A stretch of 40,778 bases of DNA from Clostridia bacterium (GTDB taxonomy: Bacteria > Bacillota > Clostridia > Oscillospirales > Acutalibacteraceae), in NCBI GenBank assembly GCA_017439545.1, contig JAFSIW010000047.1, positions 1 through 40,778 of the forward strand, written 5' to 3'. A program made the position numbers and the translations under genes. This document shows, piece after piece, positions 22,815 to 31,727 of this stretch (position 1 is the stretch's first letter; every line of letters begins with the position of its first letter). The notes below the pieces were generated by a model. It worked only from the letters and a program-made list of their open reading frames with translations. It made no database searches and was not told the DNA's origin.

Positions 22815-23927
22815 TCAGCCCAATGTTTCTGCAGGGAAAACATCGATCATGCCAACGACCTTTTTGAGAATGGTCAAAGCGTCGGCGGCATTGACATTCT
22901 CATTTCCGTCAACATCAGCTGCCAAAGTCTGTTCTTCCGTCAAGGTGACTTTGCCTACTACGCTCTTCAGTATCTCCAGCGCATCGGTAGCAGAAACCTT
23001 GCCGTCACCGTCCACGTCACCGTAATGGATGACCGGGGGTTTTACCGCCTCTTCCATTTCTTCCAGTTTGGCAAGATTGGTTACCAAGGCTTTTTGAGCG
23101 TCGGTCAGTTTTTCGTATGCATCACGGGCTTTTTCCACAGCGTTCTTATCTTCACCGGTGAGGGCGTCGATCATGTCAATCACTACGTCAGCAGCCATCT
23201 GATCAAAGTTCACGTCGGCATAATATTGAATGTCTTTTACCTCAGTTTGAGAGCCGTCATGGGTATGGGTTGCCCCGTTTTTCGTGGCGCACACGTTGTC
23301 AAACAGCACATAGATATCATCGCAATCGTTACCGTCTAAATACTTGCAATAGGTAAGCTGAAAACGAAGGCGCTCTACATGGTCTAAAGAATAACCGGAA
23401 AAGTGGGCGGTATCATTGGGGTCAAAGGGAGTTTCAGTATCCCATTTATCCCGATGATCCATATCGCGGGTAATAAAATCCTTAATGGGCATTTTTACGT
23501 GCACAAACGTTTCGGCCGGCAGATAGACTTCATACATTTCGTAGTCACTGCCATGGTGAGCAGTCATGTTTCTGACCACCGACAGTTCCAGATCACACAC
23601 GATATCATACCAGCTCAAAATATCAAATTCGATATAATCATATCCCGAAATGTCCGGCGCAGTTTCAAGATAGGTAGCTGTATTTTGGAAGAAATAAACG
23701 CCGTTATAGAAGGCTTGTACAGCATAAGCACAGGTGCCTTCCGTAAAATAGTCCTCGTCAAAACCGGCCAAACTACCCCACGGTTCCTGCGCGCCGTTAC
23801 CGGCATCCCCTTCACCGTCATACAGCATTAAAATGTCGCCTTCAGCAGCAATTGCCGTGGTGGTTCCACCAACAAACAAACTGAGTATCAAAGCGAACAC
23901 ACACAACCAAGAAATGGATTTTTTCAT
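22815..23927 (-). CDS. Secreted dockerin protein with unknown N-terminal domain
   Basis: A 370-residue protein. The ATG at 23927 follows AGGAGG by 7 nt and starts a clear signal peptide (KKSISWLCVFALILSLFVGG) cleaved near AIAAEG. Residues about 30-220 form a beta-rich domain with carbohydrate-binding character (ISGYDYIEFDILSWYDIVCD, DHVERLRFQLTYCKYLDGND, DDIYVLFDNV) but no family I can name. Residues about 238-300 are helical (MIDALTGEDKNAVEKARDAY, then LTDAQKALVTNLAKLEEMEE). A complete type I dockerin follows (about 305-362): GDVDGDGKVSATDALEILKS and ADVDGNENVNAADALTILKK. No catalytic residues are evident. Its tail matches the protein at 1-1482, so both may dock to the same cohesin. It is a single gene with its own promoter and terminator. 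Confidence 0.85.
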   Translation of the reverse strand: MKKSISWLCVFALILSLFVGGTTTAIAAEGDILMLYDGEGDAGNGAQEPWGSLAGFDEDYFTEGTCAYAVQAFYNGVYFFQNTATYLETAPDISGYDYIEFDILSWYDIVCDLELSVVRNMTAHHGSDYEMYEVYLPAETFVHVKMPIKDFITRDMDHRDKWDTETPFDPNDTAHFSGYSLDHVERLRFQLTYCKYLDGNDCDDIYVLFDNVCATKNGATHTHDGSQTEVKDIQYYADVNFDQMAADVVIDMIDALTGEDKNAVEKARDAYEKLTDAQKALVTNLAKLEEMEEAVKPPVIHYGDVDGDGKVSATDALEILKSVVGKVTLTEEQTLAADVDGNENVNAADALTILKKVVGMIDVFPAETLG

Positions 23928-23958
23928 ACAAATTCCTCCTTGAATTAGAATCAAGAGT

Positions 23959-23987
23959 ATTGTATCACATTTTTTTCTATTTGTAAA
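23959..23987 (-). promoter_or_regulatory. Promoter of the second dockerin gene
   Basis: The minus strand shows TTTACA (23982-23987), a 17-bp spacer and TACAAT (23959-23964), with TGA before the -10. The start is predicted near 23952, giving a leader of about 25 nt. Confidence 0.75.
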
Positions 23988-24027
23988 CAGAAATTTTGTG
24001 AGTTTTAACAAATCCCACGCCGTTGCT

Positions 24028-24678
24028 TCATTCTGCCGAAAACCATTGTCCCTCCGCCGCACCGCCGTAAATCGTTTCACCAAAAACAGGCGTCACTTCA
24101 CCATAACTTTTTTCAATGAGCTGAGCGGCAAATTCCTCCCGACTTGCAACGGGCAACAAAAAGGAAAAATCCACCTGATGACTGTATTCGATCTGTTGCA
24201 TCAGACCGTCAAACTGCTCCACCAAGGGTTGCAATCGCCCTTGCTGATTGTATTGGCAGGAAAAACTGCCCTTAATATAGGGTTGCATCACAAGCAGGGC
24301 GGCATTGTCCAGCGCCGCGTTGCCCGCCGCCGAATACGACCGCACCAGTCCCCCCGTGCCAAGCAGGGTGCCGCCGAAATAGCGGGTGACGATAATGATG
24401 CAATCGGTCAGATCCCGCCGTTCCAGAATATCCAAAATAGGCAAGCCTGCCGTGCCTTGGGGCTCGCCGTCGTCGGCATACCGTTGTACGCCGTTTCGCA
24501 GACGGTAAGCATAGCAATGGTGACGGGCGTCATAATACTTCGCCTTCACTTCGCTCACCAAAGCCGCCGCTTCTTCGGGGGTAGACACAGGGGCCGCCAC
24601 CCCGATAAAACGGGAGCGTTTTTCAACGTATTCCCCTTCTCCCTTACGGGCAAGGGTGGTGTACTGTTCCATAGCCAT
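24028..24678 (-). CDS. YigZ/IMPACT family protein
   Basis: A 216-residue protein. The ATG at 24678 is preferred: AAAGGA lies 10 nt upstream, whereas a TTG at 24687 is too close to it and the ATG at 24672 is farther away. The N-terminal domain carries the family signature: EKRSRFIGVAAPVSTPEEA, ARHHCYAYRL, DDGEPQGTAGLPIL and the glycine-rich GGTLLGTGGLVRSY. The C-terminal domain (about 140-216) is the usual YigZ ferredoxin-like part. The molecular role is not firmly known; the eukaryotic relative IMPACT regulates the Gcn2 kinase. It begins 27 bp after the L31 terminator, so it may depend on read-through from rpmE. Confidence 0.88.
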   Translation of the reverse strand: MAMEQYTTLARKGEGEYVEKRSRFIGVAAPVSTPEEAAALVSEVKAKYYDARHHCYAYRLRNGVQRYADDGEPQGTAGLPILDILERRDLTDCIIIVTRYFGGTLLGTGGLVRSYSAAGNAALDNAALLVMQPYIKGSFSCQYNQQGRLQPLVEQFDGLMQQIEYSHQVDFSFLLPVASREEFAAQLIEKSYGEVTPVFGETIYGGAAEGQWFSAE

Positions 24679-24704
24679 ATCACACAAATCCTTTGAAACA
24701 AAAA

Positions 24705-24724
24705 ACGATGCCCTGGGGCATCGT
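24705..24724 (-). terminator. Terminator of rpmE
   Basis: Perfect 9-bp arms ACGATGCCC/GGGCATCGT with a 2-nt loop (effectively a 4-nt loop) and a run of six T on the minus strand. It lies 12 bp after the rpmE stop. Confidence 0.88.
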
Positions 24725-24735
24725 CATTTGCATTC

Positions 24736-24939
24736 TTATTTGTCCAGATTAAAACGCTTGTTGAAGCGTTCTACACGACCGCCGGTGTCAACCAATTTCT
24801 GTCTGCCGGTAAAGAAGGGGTGGCAGCTGGAGCAGATGTCAACACGGATATCTTTTTTGGTAGAGCGGGTTTCGATCACGTTACCGCAAGCACATTTAAT
24901 GGTGGTCGTTTCGTAATTCGGATGAATTCCCTGTTTCAT
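24736..24939 (-). CDS. rpmE: 50S ribosomal protein L31, zinc-binding form
   Basis: A 67-residue ribosomal protein. The ATG at 24939 follows AAAGAGGTG and gives the normal start [10 protein letters not shown]; an 11-residue upstream extension is not accepted. Cys16, Cys18, Cys36 and Cys39 (KCACGN and [10 protein letters not shown]) form the zinc site of the C+ type, the form replaced by a zinc-free paralogue under zinc limitation in some bacteria. The C-terminus is the typical [13 protein letters not shown]. It is a single gene with its own promoter (24975-25003) and terminator. Confidence 0.96.
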   Translation of the reverse strand: MKQGIHPNYETTTIKCACGNVIETRSTKKDIRVDICSSCHPFFTGRQKLVDTGGRVERFNKRFNLDK

Positions 24940-24974
24940 TCCTGTCACCTCTTTCGTTAAAACCATCGACAAGT

Positions 24975-25003
24975 ATCATACCATATCATGCTACAAAATG
25001 CAA
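24975..25003 (-). promoter_or_regulatory. Promoter of rpmE
   Basis: The minus strand shows TTGCAT (24998-25003), a 17-bp spacer and an extended -10, TGG-TATGAT (24975-24980). The start is predicted about 30 nt before the ATG. Confidence 0.75.
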
Positions 25004-25079
25004 GAAAAATTTTATGGTTTTTTTGAATTTTTTTTGAAGTCGAATATCTTGTGTTATTCGTCCTTGCGGGGCACCATAT

Positions 25080-26435
25080 TTATGACCACTTAGGAGCGGC
25101 TTTCAGCACTCTTGCCGCAATATGAGAGGCAACACCCAACCCTGCCCCTGCATTTTCTACCACCACCACAAAGGCGTAGGGTTTATCGGGTGCACGGCAA
25201 AAGCCCACAAACCAGGAGTGGGGCGTGCTTTGGTCGCCGATTTCGGCAGTACCGGTTTTGGCGCACAGCTCCAGTCCCGCAAAGTTGCCGTCGCCGTAAT
25301 GATCGGTCACGTCCTTACGCATCATATCCGACAGAGTCGCAGCCGCATCCTTGCTCATCATAGACACCCGTTTGCCGTTGCTCATGGTTTTGACCGTGCC
25401 CGAAAAGGAGGAAATATCCTCCACAAGATAGGGCCACACGCAAGTGCCGCCCCCTGCAATGCCTCCCATAAAGGTGAGAAACTGAAAGGGATTGACCGTA
25501 TCGTTATGCTGACCGATGCCCGACCAGCCAAAGTCGATATCATTGGACTTTTCGACCTGATAACAGCTTTGGGTGCAAGCGATCCCGTCCATGGTGAGGG
25601 TCTGATTAAAGCCCACCTTCTCGGCGGTTTTGGTCAGACGGCTTCGGCCCAAGGTGAGGGCAAACTGGGCAAAGGCCGCATTGCAGGATTTGACCAGCGC
25701 CGATTCCAGATCCACCTTGCCGTGGTTACCCAGACAACTGAGCCATTCCCCACCGATGGTTACACCTCTTGCGCAGGTATACCGATGGGATGCCACGTCA
25801 TCCAGATTTTCCAGCGCCGACAGCGCCGTTACCAATTTAAAGATAGAGCCCGGGGCGTAGCTTCCCGACAGCAGGCGGTTGACGTATACCCCTTTTTCTT
25901 CTGCCAGACCGGTCTCGGAGGCAGGATCAAAGGTAGGGGTGCTGACCATACACAAAATCTCGCCGGTTTTATAATTGTATATGCCCACCGTACCTGCCCG
26001 ATTGCCTAACGCCTGACAGGCAGTCACCGACAAATCGGCATCAACGGTCAGACGCATATCGTGCCCTTCTCCCGACATATTATAGGTGCCGTTGATCAGA
26101 TCGTAGCCGGTCAGCTCGTTCAAAAAAGCGGAATGCACCCCCGTAGACACAAAGCCATCTAAATCCCCCACCGTGTGGGCGGTGGCTTGGCGAATACGGA
26201 TATCCTCGTGAAAATAACGGGTTCCCTTGCGGGTATAGGCCAGCACCGTACCGTCACGGTCGGTGATCTCCCCCGCCTTCACCAGATGCCCGTCTTTATA
26301 CAAATGACGGTTGGTGGGATAGGTTGCCCAGGCATCCCCCACCAATGCCAGCCGACCGTAAAACAAACCCAATCCTGCGCAAAACAGCAAGGCTACCACG
26401 ATCACGGCAAGAGAGTGAAAAGAAATTCGTTTCAA
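25080..26435 (-). CDS. Class B penicillin-binding protein (PbpA/FtsI type)
   Basis: I place the start at a TTG (26435) whose bases overlap the TGA stop of the FtsW/RodA gene (TTGA); AAGG lies 8 nt upstream. This gives 451 residues. A short cytoplasmic tail and one membrane helix (about 8-29) lead to the extracytoplasmic part: a short N-terminal domain (GEITDRDGTVLAYT) and the transpeptidase with SIFK (about 197-200; active Ser), SCN (about 250-252) and KTGTAE (about 393-398). It cross-links peptidoglycan together with the SEDS polymerase encoded just upstream. No PASTA domains are present. The small size fits the PbpA group found next to FtsW/RodA in Clostridia and Actinobacteria. Confidence 0.88.
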   Translation of the reverse strand: MKRISFHSLAVIVVALLFCAGLGLFYGRLALVGDAWATYPTNRHLYKDGHLVKAGEITDRDGTVLAYTRKGTRYFHEDIRIRQATAHTVGDLDGFVSTGVHSAFLNELTGYDLINGTYNMSGEGHDMRLTVDADLSVTACQALGNRAGTVGIYNYKTGEILCMVSTPTFDPASETGLAEEKGVYVNRLLSGSYAPGSIFKLVTALSALENLDDVASHRYTCARGVTIGGEWLSCLGNHGKVDLESALVKSCNAAFAQFALTLGRSRLTKTAEKVGFNQTLTMDGIACTQSCYQVEKSNDIDFGWSGIGQHNDTVNPFQFLTFMGGIAGGGTCVWPYLVEDISSFSGTVKTMSNGKRVSMMSKDAAATLSDMMRKDVTDHYGDGNFAGLELCAKTGTAEIGDQSTPHSWFVGFCRAPDKPYAFVVVVENAGAGLGVASHIAARVLKAAPKWS

Positions 26436-28081
26436 TAATATCGCCTTCTTTCGGTTTCCAACCCACAAGCGGGTCGCTCGGCTGCCTTAAAAAAGGCAAG
26501 CAATAAAAAGGCGGCAATCAGACTGGTACCGCCTCGGCTGACGAACATCATCGTAACCCCTGTTAAAGGAAGCAGATCGGTGGAGCCGAAAATATTCAGA
26601 GCAGTCTGAAACAGCATCATAACGGCGGCGCCGCACACGGTGGTGGCGTAAAAGCCGCAAGCGGCAAAGCGAGCTAATCGCACGGCGTAAAAACCCAACG
26701 CCACAAAGCACATAGCGGCACACAAGGCGATGATGCCGCCCCATTCTTCACACAGCACCCCAAACACCAGATCGGTATCGGCGGCGGCTACGCTCAATAA
26801 CGTGCCATTGCCCCCTCCCACCCCAAGCAGACCGCCGCTGGCGGCGGCAATCATGGTGCGAGTCTGTTGATATCCCGTAGAGGATGCGTATTGCCACACG
26901 TTGGTCCACACGCTGAAGCGGTCGGCAATATGGGGATACAGCAGTAAAACCACCGTACCTGCCGCCACCGCACCCAAGCCGATGGCAGTCACCAACCGCC
27001 AGTCGGTCATACGCATCAGCAAGATCACCAGCATGGTAACAAAAAAGATGGCGATTGCCCCAAAGTCCACCATCAGCACCAGCGTTCCCATCACGGCGGC
27101 GCAAAAGAACAGGAAAAACCATCGGTTTTTCCACTTGGTCAGGGATACGTATAAACAGCATCCCCCCACCAACAGCAACGCCACCTTGGCAAACTCAGAG
27201 GGCTGGAAGGAATAAGAGCCGATACTCAGCCAGTTGCGAGCGCCGTAGATGCGTGTACCAAACACCACGGTAACCGCCATCACCCCCACGGTGATGAGAG
27301 CAAATACGTACCGCGCGCCGTAACAAAACTCGTGATACCGAAGCAAAAAGGCAAGACACAAACAGCCAACTACCCCAACACCGATGCAAAACAGTTGCTT
27401 GAGCAAAACGTCGGGAGTAGCGCAGGCGCACACCGCCGTGCCCAGGGTGACCAGATACAAAATCGGCAGTTCTGCCAATAGCATAGGACGATGCATCAAT
27501 CGGGTGGCGGCAAAATAGATCCACTGCCCCACCACCAGCGCGCCAAAGCAGATGGGCAGCATGGTGGGAAGGGCATCCAAAAATCGCAGGCAAATCTGAC
27601 CGCCCATCACCAACTGAAACACGGTCAGCACAATCAACGACAAAGCGCCGCTTGGCATTCGGTAAGAGTACACGTCCTCTTCTTCTAAATCGTTACATTC
27701 AAACATCAGCTCCTGCTCGGCGATGGCAACCATATCGCCGTGGAGCAGGATCGTTTCTTCTTCGATATATTCTTCGTTGACCCAGACCTCGCCCCCAAGA
27801 GAAGCGATCCACCAATTCCCCTTTTTTTGATACACCACCGCGTGACGTTTTTCCACGGTAGGCAGGGGTAACAGGATGTCGCAATGCTTGCTCCGCCCGA
27901 TGAGGCCTTCCTGAGCGTACAGATTGGAAGGATCACCCTCACGGGTGACAAAACGGGCAACGGTCTGTCTGGGAGGACGGGACAAACGGAAATACCGAAT
28001 CCATAAAAACACCAAAAGGCAGGAAAGCAGGGGCAATACCCAACGAGATATTGCCAGATACAGGGCATACACGGTTTCCAT
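26432..28081 (-). CDS. FHA domain fused to FtsW/RodA/SpoVE glycosyltransferase
   Basis: A 549-residue membrane protein. After an N-terminal helix (about 8-30), residues about 40-130 form a forkhead-associated domain (LIGRSKHCDILLPLPTVEKR, then HAVVYQKKGNWWIASL), which binds phosphothreonine. Residues about 145-540 are the SEDS polymerase with ten or so helices and the conserved GARNWLSIGSYSFQPSEFAK loop, GAVAAG, and a VSRGGTSL segment near the end. SEDS enzymes polymerise lipid II glycan strands. The fusion suggests control by a Ser/Thr kinase (inference). AGGAGG is 7 nt before the ATG. It is translationally coupled to the penicillin-binding protein gene. Confidence 0.9.
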   Translation of the reverse strand: METVYALYLAISRWVLPLLSCLLVFLWIRYFRLSRPPRQTVARFVTREGDPSNLYAQEGLIGRSKHCDILLPLPTVEKRHAVVYQKKGNWWIASLGGEVWVNEEYIEEETILLHGDMVAIAEQELMFECNDLEEEDVYSYRMPSGALSLIVLTVFQLVMGGQICLRFLDALPTMLPICFGALVVGQWIYFAATRLMHRPMLLAELPILYLVTLGTAVCACATPDVLLKQLFCIGVGVVGCLCLAFLLRYHEFCYGARYVFALITVGVMAVTVVFGTRIYGARNWLSIGSYSFQPSEFAKVALLLVGGCCLYVSLTKWKNRWFFLFFCAAVMGTLVLMVDFGAIAIFFVTMLVILLMRMTDWRLVTAIGLGAVAAGTVVLLLYPHIADRFSVWTNVWQYASSTGYQQTRTMIAAASGGLLGVGGGNGTLLSVAAADTDLVFGVLCEEWGGIIALCAAMCFVALGFYAVRLARFAACGFYATTVCGAAVMMLFQTALNIFGSTDLLPLTGVTMMFVSRGGTSLIAAFLLLAFFKAAERPACGLETERRRYY

Positions 28082-28114
28082 CGGTCATCCTCCTTGATGT
28101 AGCTTACTATTAGT

Positions 28115-28143
28115 ATCATACCACTTTATGAACGGTAAATCAA
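28115..28143 (-). promoter_or_regulatory. Promoter of the FtsW/RodA-PBP operon
   Basis: The minus strand shows TTGATT (28138-28143), a 17-bp spacer and an extended -10, TGG-TATGAT (28115-28120). The leader is about 27 nt. It begins just past the addA terminator. Confidence 0.72.
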
Positions 28144-28158
28144 GTGGTGTCAAAAACA

Positions 28159-28187
28159 ATGCCCATCGGCCAAAAACCAATGGGCAT
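28159..28187 (-). terminator. Terminator of addA
   Basis: 8-bp arms ATGCCCAT with an inner TGG/CCG-type extension and a T-rich 7-nt loop, followed on the minus strand by TGTTTTTG. It starts 7 bp after the addA stop. Confidence 0.8.
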
Positions 28188-28193
28188 ATAAGA

Positions 28194-31100
28194 TTATTGT
28201 GCTACCGTTACCTGCTCATTCAAATGGAAGGAATACAAAATCAGTTCCTTCACGGGCAAATGATAGGTGTCGGCGAGCATACGGGCATACAGCCTCAGTT
28301 GTTCGGCGTACCGCTCCACAAGCTCGTCCGCGGTTTTGACCCGATCGGTCTTGTAGTCCACCACCACCAGACCGTCGTCTTCATAAAAAACGCAGTCAGT
28401 GATACCCTGCACTACTACCCGTTCCTCGGCAAACTGCTCTGACAAAGAAGGATCCAGCAATCGGGCAGGCAGAGCGCTCATAAACCGATGCTCCCGCATC
28501 ACCTTGGGAGAGGCGTCCATACGGGCGTACAGTTTGCCTTCAAAAAAGGCTTGCAGACGCTTTTGATCCACCCCGTCCCCTTGTTGACGGGTAATGAACC
28601 GTCCCTGCACCAAACGCTCGATCTCCGCCGCCGTGTCCTCGGCGGCCGCCCGGTAATCGGCATACTGCATAAAGGTGTGCAACGCTGTACCCTTGGCGGT
28701 GGCTGACATCCCGTCCTTTTGCATAAAGGAGGGGCGGGGCGCCTGATCGTAAGGCACCATCGGTCCATCGTGGCTGAGCTGTGATACGCTTCGTTTGGAA
28801 AATAGCTCCTGCAACGGCAGATAAGGATCCCGATAGGTGAGATTCTGACAAATCTGTTCATACAATCGCTCATCAAAGGGCTCTGCCTCTGTTTCTTGCT
28901 CGTCGGCACGGGGCGGAGGCACGTCAGAGCACATCCGCAAAGAAATCTCGCACTCGTCCTCTTCCCGCTCCAGCCATTCCGGATCGTTCACCTGTGCAGT
29001 GCGCAACGAATGTCCCGACGGATGAAGCAGGCAATAATACAACAGCAGTCGTCCGTAATCGGCGGCGGATAACACCAGTTCCGGATCCAACAAGCCGTCC
29101 TGCACGCCACCGGTCAGGGTGGTTGCGGCCTTGGTCGCGGCATCAGGCATATTGGAATAGGTGGTCAGCATCACCAAACGGTCTATGGCGCGGGTCATTG
29201 CCACGTACAACACCCGCAATTCCTCCGACATTTCTGCCTGCTTATTCCGATATTGGATACCCAATCGCATACAGCTGACGCTACGGCATTGCCGCTCGTC
29301 GTCGGTGACGGTCAGCCCGATACCCAGTTTTTCATCCAACAGCAATGGGGCGTGCCCGTCGGTCTGATTAAACCGCACACCGCATCCCGCCACAAAACAG
29401 ATGGGGAACTGCAAGCCCTTGGAGTGGTGAATGGTCATGATCCGCACCGCATCTGAGTCCGCTGAGCCTGTTGGAGGATCAACAGCGACCTCTTCGGCCT
29501 GCAGGCGGTCGGTATACCGCAAAAAGCCGTCCAGCCGATCGAATCCGTTTTCGGCGCACTCGGTGGCCATCTCCCGCAGATACAACAGATTACGACGGCT
29601 TTGTCCGCCGTTTTCCATCACCTGTACCGCCGACAGATAACCGTAGGTTTCATACAAACGGGTGAGCAGACGGGGAGCAGATAAGGTAGATGCCACCACC
29701 CGCAGATCCTGCAACACCGCAAGAATGTGCTGTGCTTTTTGGTTGCCCTCACGGGCGGCGCGCTCCACCGAATGGTACAGCGGCACCCATTTTTCTTTGC
29801 CCCGTATGTGGGCAACCTCCTGGGCGGTAAAGCCAAACAGAGGGGACATAAGGCAAGACAGCAGCGCCACGTCGTCGGTGGGATTGTCCACCGCCCGAAG
29901 CACCCCTAAAATACGGGCGATCTCGGGGCGTTCAAAGAACCCGCTCGCCTGTTCGGTCACCGCAGGAATTCCGTGCTCCCGCAGACGCTTGGCATATTGC
30001 TCGCCCCGTCCCTTAACCCCTCGCAGTAAGATCACGCAATCGCCGTAGGTGGCAGGGCGCAGAGTTTCGTCTTTGGTGGTCACGCAAGGCGTGGCACGGT
30101 ATTCTTCGATCAGCTCAGCGATTCGGTCGGCTTCCAGTTCCACAGCAGTGCGTTCGTCGTCCGCCGACAAAAACTCATACCGACTGATCGCCCCCTCCGT
30201 TTTAGGAAAATCCCGCAAAGGGGTGAGGATATGATTTTCATCGTAACGGATCTCCCCCGCCACCTCCGACATAATCAAGGAAAACAATCCGTTGACCGTC
30301 CGACAAACCTGAGGACGGCTACGGAAGTTCCCTGCCAGCACCAGTCTGGCGGGGCTGTTTTGCCCGTCGTAATCGGGGTAATCCTCCAGCATATTTAAAA
30401 AGTTGCGGGGATTGGCCTTGCGGAACCGATAAATACTTTGCTTCACGTCCCCCACGGTGAACAGGTTTTTGCCCCCGTCGGACAAGGCTGTAAAAATGGT
30501 AGATTGCAGATTGTTCACGTCCTGATATTCGTCCACCATTACGTAATCGTATTCTTCGCATATGGTTTTGGCAAGAGGGGTGGGTACCACCTGACCGTTT
30601 TGCAAGGTGACCAGCAAGGAGAGGGCAGCGTATTCCACGTCAGAAAAGTCCATACACCCCTCTGCCTGCTTTTTCTCATCAATGCGGCGGCTGTAATCTT
30701 CTACCACCTCTAACAACAGGTCAATAACGGGAATCAACTGCTTGCATTGCTGATTACATTGCCGAGCGGTCATAAAGAACATCTTTTTCATTTCTTTTGC
30801 TACCGATGCGCTTACCTCTTGTGCGGCGGCAGATAAGGCCTTTTCGCGGCTTTCGTGTCCTTTGGGCAAATTTTTGCCCGAAAAACTAACCTTTTCCAAA
30901 CTGCGGCAGGCGAATACCGCTTCATCCCAGTTGCCGCTTTCCACCGCCTGAAGGGCAAGTTCCATCCCCATCAGCCCTTCCGACAGACGTTCTCCCCGTT
31001 TTTCGGTTACCACGGGGTCGTTTTGTATGTCAATCAGAGTTTGCTTCATAAAAGCAATCCCGCGGGTCAGGATCCGCTCTGCCCGCAAAAGCAGGGTTTT

Positions 31101-31727
31101 GCCCCAAGGCGACTGCTCTACGGTGGTGAAGGAATGGTATTGGGCTTTCACCTCGTCCATCCAAAGCTGAGGAAAAGGCAACGACCGCAGATAGGTATAC
31201 ACCGTTTCTACCGCCCCTTGCAGATTGGCGGTACCGTTGTCGGCTCCCACGGTTTTAGCCAATTGCAAAAACTCCTCCGGCTTAGCGGCAAAATAATGGT
31301 CTAAGGTTTCATCCATAGCGGCCTTTTGCATCAGCTTCAGCCGATTACCCGAAACCAATTTGAAATCGGGAGAAATATCCAACCGGTCAAAATGGCGGAC
31401 CACCAGATTCTTACAAAAGGAGTCGATGGTAGAAATATCCGCCTTTCCCAGCAGGATCTGCTGGGTCAGCAAATGGTGATTGTCGGGGCTCTTCTGATAC
31501 TCCTCTCCCAACCGCTTGCGGATGCGCTCTTTCATTTCGGCGGCAGCCGCATTGGTGAAGGTCACCACCAGCATCTTATCAATGTCGGTAGGGTTACAAG
31601 GATCGGTAATACATTGTACCACCCGTTCCACCAGCACGGCAGTCTTACCCGAGCCTGCGGCGGCAGACACCAGCATAGCCCCGCGATTATCGATCGCCTT
31701 TTTTTGTATTTCAGTGGGAAAGCTCAT
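28194..31727 (-). CDS. addA: AddAB helicase-nuclease subunit A
   Basis: A 1177-residue UvrD-type helicase with a C-terminal RecB-family nuclease. Motif I is at residues 22-29 (AAAGSGKT). Other helicase motifs: VDEYQDVNNLQSTI (motif II), GDVKQSIYRFRKANP (motif III), LVLAGNFRSRPQV (motif IV) and MTIHHSKGLQFP (motif V). The nuclease site is VVVDYKTDRVKT near the C-terminus. With AddB it resects double-strand breaks for RecA in the cytoplasm. The length (1150-1250 in the family) is normal. The start overlaps the end of addB by 17 bp, with GGAGG inside addB, so translation is coupled. Confidence 0.95.
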   Translation of the reverse strand: MSFPTEIQKKAIDNRGAMLVSAAAGSGKTAVLVERVVQCITDPCNPTDIDKMLVVTFTNAAAAEMKERIRKRLGEEYQKSPDNHHLLTQQILLGKADISTIDSFCKNLVVRHFDRLDISPDFKLVSGNRLKLMQKAAMDETLDHYFAAKPEEFLQLAKTVGADNGTANLQGAVETVYTYLRSLPFPQLWMDEVKAQYHSFTTVEQSPWGKTLLLRAERILTRGIAFMKQTLIDIQNDPVVTEKRGERLSEGLMGMELALQAVESGNWDEAVFACRSLEKVSFSGKNLPKGHESREKALSAAAQEVSASVAKEMKKMFFMTARQCNQQCKQLIPVIDLLLEVVEDYSRRIDEKKQAEGCMDFSDVEYAALSLLVTLQNGQVVPTPLAKTICEEYDYVMVDEYQDVNNLQSTIFTALSDGGKNLFTVGDVKQSIYRFRKANPRNFLNMLEDYPDYDGQNSPARLVLAGNFRSRPQVCRTVNGLFSLIMSEVAGEIRYDENHILTPLRDFPKTEGAISRYEFLSADDERTAVELEADRIAELIEEYRATPCVTTKDETLRPATYGDCVILLRGVKGRGEQYAKRLREHGIPAVTEQASGFFERPEIARILGVLRAVDNPTDDVALLSCLMSPLFGFTAQEVAHIRGKEKWVPLYHSVERAAREGNQKAQHILAVLQDLRVVASTLSAPRLLTRLYETYGYLSAVQVMENGGQSRRNLLYLREMATECAENGFDRLDGFLRYTDRLQAEEVAVDPPTGSADSDAVRIMTIHHSKGLQFPICFVAGCGVRFNQTDGHAPLLLDEKLGIGLTVTDDERQCRSVSCMRLGIQYRNKQAEMSEELRVLYVAMTRAIDRLVMLTTYSNMPDAATKAATTLTGGVQDGLLDPELVLSAADYGRLLLYYCLLHPSGHSLRTAQVNDPEWLEREEDECEISLRMCSDVPPPRADEQETEAEPFDERLYEQICQNLTYRDPYLPLQELFSKRSVSQLSHDGPMVPYDQAPRPSFMQKDGMSATAKGTALHTFMQYADYRAAAEDTAAEIERLVQGRFITRQQGDGVDQKRLQAFFEGKLYARMDASPKVMREHRFMSALPARLLDPSLSEQFAEERVVVQGITDCVFYEDDGLVVVDYKTDRVKTADELVERYAEQLRLYARMLADTYHLPVKELILYSFHLNEQVTVAQ

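Noticed and set aside
25041..25060. Hairpin CGAATA/TATTCG after the PBP gene as a terminator
   Set aside because: The minus-strand tail is A-rich, not T-rich, and the stem is only six pairs.
26435..26468. Longer PBP start at TTG 26468
   Set aside because: It would overlap the FtsW/RodA gene by 37 bp without a ribosome binding site, whereas the TTG at 26435 has AAGG at a good distance and a TTGA stop-start overlap.
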